The notes under the pieces are model-generated. The model was not told the DNA's origin and made no database searches. It saw nothing but the letters and a program-made list of their open reading frames with translations. Shown one piece after another: positions 57,182 to 64,000 of a DNA stretch of 64,000 bases. Source of the stretch: Coprinellus micaceus (lineage: Eukaryota > Basidiomycota > Agaricomycetes > Agaricales > Psathyrellaceae); contig OX596339.1 in the NCBI GenBank assembly GCA_951394405.1, forward strand, positions 868,001-932,000, given 5' to 3'. How positions within the stretch are numbered: position 1 is the stretch's first letter; each line of letters starts with the position of its first letter. A program made the translations under genes and the position numbers.

Positions 57182-60100
57182 ATACGGGGTGTCGTCATGT
57201 GTAAATCGATTGCTGTCAGAAGGGCTAAGGACGAGTAAGTCTTGAAGCCGCGGAAGCAGAAGGAGTGGCACACACCCCGTAAACTCGACCGGCTGGCTGA
57301 GCTGGGACTCGTGGGCGCTCTCTGGGGGAAGCAGACCGTGGTAGATGTTGTGATTTGGGCGGTGGGTCATCTCTGCACGGCCACCATTTCGTCGACGAAT
57401 GAAGGCAGGGGGTTTGGTGTGGCCCGCCATGGGGGAAAGACATTCGGTCGAACAGTGATGGGGCACGCGTTTAAATTGGTTCGGATGACACGTGCAAGGG
57501 GGACCGCGGGACGAGGGTCAAGACGGGGATAGAAGGTGTGTCATGAGCAATCTGCAGATCTGGGTCATTCCGCATAAGGAAGCCTCACCTGAAACGCCAA
57601 GGGGCAAGGCTGATAGGAGGGAATGGGGGAGGAGTTCGCCAAAAAACGATGCGAACAGAGTTGGGGGAGGGCAAGAGCGTTCTGCCAGCCTGAATACGAG
57701 GAGAAGGGAGCGTTTGGTGCACAGAAGGAGGGGAGGGATCCACAAGCTTTTATGTTCTGGCCAACAAGCACCGCATTGTGTGTGGTCTGTTGACTGATCG
57801 ATGAAGAATTAGCCCTCATAGGTAGTTTTTTGTTTTAGGAATCTGAAATGTGGGGGATTGGTCGAGGCGGGATTGGTACAGAGGAACATTTACCGTGAGA
57901 AAGCTCTCAAAGGAGTTAGGGGATGCACAAGCGCCCATACACGAACTACTAAGTTCGGTAATTCATGCCAAATAGGGTAGAAAGTGATGACATTCCCCTT
58001 ATCGGTGCTATAACCTCGGGATTGGGGCGGGCCCACTTTTTGAAAGTAGCCTCCTAAGGCCCTGATGGCGGTAGTACGCGAGGCGGGTGTAGACATAAGG
58101 AAAGGGCGGTTGGGAGGGGAGGGTGATGGGATGGCCCTCGGGAACTTTTCTCGAGATTGAATGTATATCGAGGGGTGATGGAGAGGATTTGCGGTGTGGG
58201 CTCGAGGATCAACACAATCGCGTCCTGGGATCTCGCATGGCGACGAGATATCCTTTTCTCGTCCAGAACGAAATGGACGTGGTAAATTTGAGCAAGTTGT
58301 GGGTCCACCATGGAGTTCGACCCCCCCGCCGATTCAACGCGATACCCAGCCCTCAAGTCGGTTCTTCAGGATACTGGGGAGGTTTGGCGCGCGGCAGGGA
58401 ACCGAGTTCGAAGCTGAATGTCGCGGGTGTTTCACGGAAGGATAGTACATGGAAAACGATGCATCAAAACACTTACTAGAACAATTGCGTTTCGCCCGCT
58501 CTTATCCTTTGCGCATTCTTGTTATAGACGTAAAATATGGCATCTAACTCGTGAGCCCACAGAGGTGTCGGAGTATCGATAGCGTTAGAAGGGAGGGGAG
58601 TGATTCTGAGCATGACGGGGATGCGCCACCAGGCTCTGCACGGTGAACGCTCTTATGAGAACCTCAGGCTGGACATTCTCTCAGGGTGCGACGCAGGCAC
58701 CTTTTAAAGCCCATTGAATCTGGCTATGTGTGAATAAAAATGGATCAGATAAGGTGCAAACAGGTTGATATGCTTGTGACCAAGTTGTTGACACCCACAA
58801 ACGGTGCCCACACCAACATTGATTTGAATGCCGGGCAAGGAGCTTTTATGCCGAAGTGGCCGAGCCTCATAGCAGGCATCTCCGACCCATCTCGCCGAGT
58901 TCTAAACACCCCCACAATGGTGAATGCTTCCTTCGCGAGACCACGAAGTACAGCGCATTTCGATTCCCATCATGGATGACGCGCACTGGTTTCATCAATT
59001 TCAAATTGGGCACCACGTCTCCTTGTTTAGCAAACCGTCAGGGAGCGATCAAGGCACTGTTGCGCCTGCCTTAAACTCCACACTGTGTGCTATGGGCACA
59101 TTCTGTGGGTTGGCATCCGAAGATAGCAAAACAAACTTGAATGTACTTCGAGCGTTCACAATTGCGACATGGGGGTTCTCACATTGAAGTATGTGGCGGG
59201 CCCCCGTAACGATTGCACCACACCTCAAAATGACCCACAGGGTTCTTCACGAGGCTGGATGCACCCATCTACCTCGAACCAGGCTGTCCCGAGAATCCTT
59301 TGACGCGCTATGTGCAATCATGCCGTCCCGCCGGCATGCACGCCCACAGAACCCCCTCTTGCATCTCGCAGATTCGACTTCAAGTTTCGGCCTGCCTAAA
59401 TCGTTCAATTATCTTTCTACAGCATATCAAAAGGTAAAACGCGATCATATCCCCCATTATGACTCTGCCCAGACCCTGCCAATCCCCAGAATTCGTCACC
59501 GGGGGGGCCGGCGCTGCTCTGGTGGCGGTTTGTGGGTGTGTGGGCGCCCATCAAAATTATCTTGGGCGCTAATGGCGTTGCGGACCGGAGCCCATTCGAT
59601 TGAAGGAAGCCTCGCTTGGTTCAGAAACAGGGCTTGAGGCCGTTGGGGTCATAACTACGTACCTCTGGTGCACCCCAGAATCCGTCGGCCCGCGGAAAAC
59701 GAGGCCGCTGCGTGTTGGACCCTCAGCTTTACCCCAAAAAGTTTCTCTGAGGGATCCGAACGGTAACTTAATCAATGGACGCTATACCCCCTCTCCGAAT
59801 TCATCGCTGGAAATGAAAAGAGACCCATTTTCTGGTCGCCGATCGGAAACGCGATGCACATGCGGCCGCGGCGGAGATAGGGGCTTCTCAGGCTATATGC
59901 GCACCTCACCCGCTTCCGAGCCCTGGATGCTGGGAACTCGACACCTCCCCGTTCTTCCGAGTCGGAGGTGCGTATTTCCGTCTCGGGATCGTCGAATCAA
60001 CCGTTTTAGGTAGGCAATGTTTCCGTGATGGACTATGTGACCAATAGGCGCCCAAGGGGGAGTTTCTCGTCGGCCCGGGGAAAAGGCCGTCAGACGGTCA

Positions 60101-61219
60101 GATGCATACTTAGGGCGAGACTTAGGAGAGACATACCAGCGTGTAAGTACGCCAGATCCGCAACCACCGCATATCACCTCTTCCCTGTCGCAGGATTCCG
60201 TCTACTTCGAAGGGGTAGCCGATTACATTAGATCTATTTCGCCAAGGGACGGGTAACGGGTAAGCAAAAACGCAAAAATACCCTTCTCCATTCTCGGGTT
60301 AGAGGGCTGACTAGTATTCCAACTCCACCTAGATAACCGGCGTAGGACAAGGCCTCGGGAAAGGTGGCTGCCAATCCAGTATATACCATTTAACTCGTGT
60401 CCTCCTCCTGGTGGTATGGATCAAGTCAGCACTGGCTTGAGGGTAGTATCCCGCGCACGAGCGCCTAATCGTGGTTTCCAGAACGCGCATGTGCCCGGGG
60501 CCCATGGGATATGGATCCGGAAAGACTGCAGCGCCGGTCGTACCGGTGCTGGACCCTTGCTCCCCATGGTAAGGTCCATTGGTAGATATGGCCGAGACGC
60601 AAATATTTGTTGCACTAGTATTCCCTATGATTTGCTGAGAGTTTCGCGTCGGCAGGCGCTGGACACTCGGAGGACCGATTCTCCTTGGCTTCCGTGGGGC
60701 AAGGGGAGAGGTCTTCATCGGCCGACTATAGCCGACCTCCGGAGGGCGGGGTTCGACTGAGACAAGCGCCCGCCAAGCGGACGACGTCATCCTCAGCTCA
60801 GCGACGTGCAGGTCTATAGCAGGGCTCTACCACTCTGGACAGCAGAGATGTTGTGAGGATTTCGATACACGATTGAACAGAATATACGGTATAAGGCCCA
60901 GGGATTGATGGAAGAAGGTCAGCGGTGCGTAAACCAAGAATGTAAAGATATACGGAGGGAGAGAGCGCCATAGTACAGGGAGAGCAGGGCGAATAGAGAA
61001 AGGAGTCGAGTCGATATCTATCCAACCAAGGGGCGGCGGCCAAACGAACGCTGGGAAGGTGGAGAGTGTATTAGTGGAAGACTGGTGACGAGAGTAAGGG
61101 TGGTGTCCGCAAGAGAAGTTCAGAAGTGTGGTGGTGATACAGTGGGGTGGAAAGCTATACGACAATATTGGGAGCGCAGATAGTACAAATGTGGGTAGAA
61201 AGAAAAGAATATCGTGCAT
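57182..61219. other. Four-kilobase region without a recognised gene
   Basis: Short frames on both strands, none with motifs or a splice pattern I trust. The first 300 bases can extend the forkhead frame upstream and may hold a further 5' exon. 60800-61219 is probably the 3' untranslated region of the gene at 61220. I see no tRNA, transposon end or tandem repeat here. Confidence 0.4.
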
Positions 61220-61990
61220 CTAGGGAATGATGTTACGAAGATCTCCCTCTTGGATACGGATCTCGACAACTTCGACCTCGTAATCCGTCAAGGCGGAATT
61301 GGTAGATGAGGCCGAAGCAGAGATGAAGCCCTTGGAGCTTGGTGGGGAGGTAGAAGCGATATCTGCGACGGGATCGGTCAATGCGGGTTCTGTCGCAGCA
61401 TTCATTAGAAAACGTACATCGATCCTTGATGTAAGGAGGGACAAACAAGTCCTTGAGGATGATGTCGCGCGTTAGCCACGAGTCCGCGATAAGGCAAGGT
61501 GCATGATGCGCACCTGATTCCAAACAAACCCCTGGCTGCGTTGAATGGTCAAAATAGGTCTGAGTGTGTAGGTCGGCTGACGCCTCTTCTTCACATGGAG
61601 TCTCCCCCGGTGACCCATCTGGACTGGCTCTGGCTCTGGGTCCACAGCCCGCTGCTTGCCCTTGATATCCTTCTGCGGTGGAGGCCTCCTGGGGGGGGCA
61701 CCGTCCCCCATCTCCATCTCCATCTCCAGATCGTGGTCGCCGCGGTTCAGGGCCTCTCCCACAGCCCCGCTATCTATCGCAGGTGAGTCGTCTGAATCGC
61801 CCTGCATAGGCCCGTCAGAGCGGCGCTGCGATACTACGTTCACGTAGTCCTCTTCGTCTTCAGAGCACGAATCGGAGTCGCTGTCGGAGTAGTCCTCGTC
61901 CTCGTATCGGATCTGCTCGTAGCACGCCCAGGTGGGAGGTGACGCTGCACGGCCGATGCGTCGACGGAAGTAGAAGGGTTGGCTGCTCAT
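61220..61990 (-). CDS. Conserved basidiomycete protein of unknown function
   Basis: Exons 61514-61990, 61418-61451 and 61220-61362 give 217 residues. The start MSSQPFYFRRRIGRAASPPT and the segment TIQRSQGFVWNQ plus DLFVPPYIKDRY look like a conserved small protein of mushrooms. The middle is acidic (a run of D/E/S at about 30-55). The end TDYEVEVVEIRIQEGDLRNI is also conserved in style. The 34-base exon is needed to keep the frame. I know no function for it. Confidence 0.7.
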
Positions 61991-62783
61991 CGTTGTGTGA
62001 TTCTATATCTTTGAATCTGATTGCGTGCGTGCTCTATCGTAGATGGTAGTAGATCCAATTGAACCTTCTCAGAGGTGGTGGTGGTCTGAGGGAGAGATGC
62101 AAGGTGTTGGGCGTGATGCTGTGTCACACCAGTTCCCTCATTCGGGAACCTGCGCTATCTATTGTCACCAGGATCAGCAGGGGATTACTATCGTGGATAG
62201 ATTGTGGTAGTAGTCTATTTCGATAGTCCTCTGGGGAAATCTCTCCGACACTACTCCTAATGTAGGTCACTTGTAACGCGAGTGTGGCCCGTTACCTCCC
62301 AAGAAGCTTACGACCTGCAGGATGAACCCAGCTGAGCTGCACGGAGTGTGAACCATACACAGGGAGCTAAAGTCTATATCGCCCTCATTATGACTCGGAT
62401 CTTTCTTCTTGGTGCCCATCGCGACCGAGCTCGACTCGAAACTTTCCCCATGGCAGGTTGCATATAGCATTGCCCCTGTCGATGACGTCCACGCTCGCCT
62501 CAGGGCTGCCGGCATCTAACTGGGTCCGGTTATCAGCTCCCCCAAGTCCAAGTCCAAGCGTGAAAAGAGCTTGGATGAAGGGGAGGAGTCCGCTGATGAG
62601 ACAACGTGGTTGGGACAGGTAGCAGCATACTGGTATTACAAGGACGAGCAGGAGTGACAGGGGCTCGTCGCTGCGCAAGGAACAACTCTGATGTTTCGTC
62701 AACTGCAACGAAAAAACGGAGGTTAGTGAAGTCACATAAAAGTATAGAAACGGCCATATCTCACTATTCGAGCTGTAGGGCCT
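61991..62783. other. Intergenic, nothing recognised
   Basis: Promoter of the gene at 61220-61990 (minus) and 3' flank of the Ubp8 gene. No coding signal is supported. Confidence 0.45.
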
Positions 62784-64000
62784 TCAAACAGTCGCCCAAA
62801 TTTCATCCTCAATCTCCATATCCTTGTGGTCTAACCCACCCCCAACAATCCTCGGACTGGCCACGCTTCCACCTCCCTTCGCTTCCCTCTCCCTTTCCTT
62901 CAACTCCCGCTCTCTCTCTTTTTGTTCCTCCTTCTCCCGCATGAGCACGTACGTGGGTGTCTGGTACGGCTTATAGTCGAGATGTCGCTTGACGTAGAAA
63001 CACATATAGGCGTTAGAAGCAAGGGCGGAGGCGAGGGTGGTATGTGTCACTTTGTCATCGTCGAAGCGGTACCACTGGGGGCCACATGGTCGGTCCAAGT
63101 GTGAAGAGGGAGAATGAACGGACGAACCTCGTCTTGGAATCGAGCATAGTTGATATAGTGCCCGTTGTCAATTTGACCTTCGTGGTTTATCACGGCGAAG
63201 AGGTCGTACTCGTAGAGTGCTTCAGGCCCGGGGTATCTGTAACGATGTGAGGGATCGAGTAGAGCTTCTTCTAGGCATTCACATACGAGAATGGTACACC
63301 TGCGCCAGGCCCGTTGGCGTTCTCCTTCTCCATCTCCTTCATGACCAGAGTGGTATATGGGGCCATATTGATGCTTGACGGAAACTGGACTTGAGTGTCG
63401 ATCTTGCGCGACTTGTCGTTCGTCCTCTGCTCGAACCGCTTGAACTGGATGCTCAACACGGATGGGAGCTTGCGTATGCTGAGCCGCTTGCTCGCTTCCG
63501 GGGAGCCTTTGGCACATTTTGAACATGAGTATTCTTTGGGGCCAAGTCTTTCGGGCTGCGTGTATCTGGAAGGGGATGAGTGTCGCGAACGGTGGAAGTG
63601 AAGCGATACGCACCTCCGCAGGCATGCCGCCAACGTATTCTCTGGCGGGGTTCCCTTTAACTCCAGACTGATATCCAGGGTTGGGTCAATCGTAGTGGTC
63701 GTATTCCCACACCGTTCGCACTTGACGTCGCTCTGCAACTGCCCTGCAAACGTATTATGGATCACGCAGTTGCACGACACGTTCGTTGATCCCCTGCACG
63801 TCGAGTGGATTTGGTTCAGCGTGGCAATGAAGAACTCGTGGGCGTCCTGCTGCGCATACCCCGACAGCTCCGACGAGGCCACCTTCCACAGCGTGTACAG
63901 GAAGCTCGTGGGGCCGTACGGCGCGGGGTCGTCCGAGTACACCTCCGTGAACAGTTTGTCCATCTCGCAGCATGTACAGGTGTCGAGCTTGCAGTTTCGC
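62784..64000 (-). CDS. UBP8: Ubiquitin-specific protease, Ubp8/USP22 type (5' end outside the window)
   Basis: Partial gene: exons 63614-64000, 63287-63565, 63128-63236 and 62784-63074, continuing past the right edge. The visible part starts CCEMDKLFTEVYS, then AGYAQQDAHEFFIATL (the QQDAHEF box), FAGQLQSDVKCERCG and CSKC (paired zinc-binding cysteines), LSIQFKRFEQ, the histidine box GHYINYARF and WYRFDDDKVT (histidine and aspartate of the catalytic triad). The active-site cysteine lies upstream, outside the window. CEMDKLF and the zinc pattern point to Ubp8/USP22, the SAGA complex enzyme that removes ubiquitin from histone H2B. A charged coiled tail (EKEEQKERERELKERERE) follows the catalytic domain. 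Confidence 0.85.

Noticed and set aside
57182..61219. Several 60-150 codon frames as small genes
   Set aside because: No motif, no splice pattern and no relatives in the window; such lengths are expected by chance in GC-rich DNA.

Overview
The window is fungal nuclear DNA, very probably from a basidiomycete of the Agaricomycete type. Genes carry many short introns (about 43-75 nt, GT..AG). Most of the paralogues are F-box/leucine-rich-repeat proteins of the style expanded in these fungi. The mobile elements (KDZ, pogo with paired HTH and DDE domains, Ty1/copia) are typical of that group. Single-copy eukaryotic genes anchor the right half: casein kinase 2 beta, a Dpb11/Rad4/TopBP1-type BRCT protein, a forkhead factor and a Ubp8-type deubiquitinase. 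All exon coordinates were worked out by hand from splice signals and reading frame.

Layout. 1-5 kb: one intact F-box gene and one decayed F-box paralogue. 5.2-8.5 kb: a pogo-type DNA transposon with TA target duplication whose transposase is itself split by a 710-bp inverted-repeat insert with an 8-bp target duplication. 8.55-14.76 kb: a complete, very young Ty1/copia retrotransposon with 383-bp LTRs. 14.8-36.6 kb: a third F-box gene, split by a 19,868-bp KDZ transposon (15900-35767). 36.8-50.4 kb: five more F-box/LRR-type genes (one intact in each orientation, an LRR/SAP-like gene, one with an internal inversion, one truncated) with CK2 beta among them. 50.7-64 kb: housekeeping and regulatory genes in longer spacers.

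The centrepiece is the KDZ element. Its ends are fixed to the base by an exact 8-bp duplication (CTTCGATC at 15892 and 35768), by terminal inverted repeats whose 20-bp identical core lies at the same distance from both ends, and by the fact that removing the element plus one duplication copy rejoins the F-box reading frame. It carries an apparently intact multi-exon KDZ transposase with a CxC2-like zinc cluster, a TET/JBP-type 2-oxoglutarate/iron dioxygenase next to the right end, a homeodomain-like gene head-to-head with the transposase, a 1290-residue acidic coiled-coil protein with a cysteine cluster, and at least five smaller unknown genes. The word TGTCCG/CGGACA is scattered through the whole element at far higher density than in the flanks.

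The F-box family shows many kinds of damage within 50 kb: frameshifts with internal deletion, transposon splitting, inversion between 8-bp inverted repeats, and deletion beside a direct repeat. This suggests a fast birth-and-death locus that also collects transposons.
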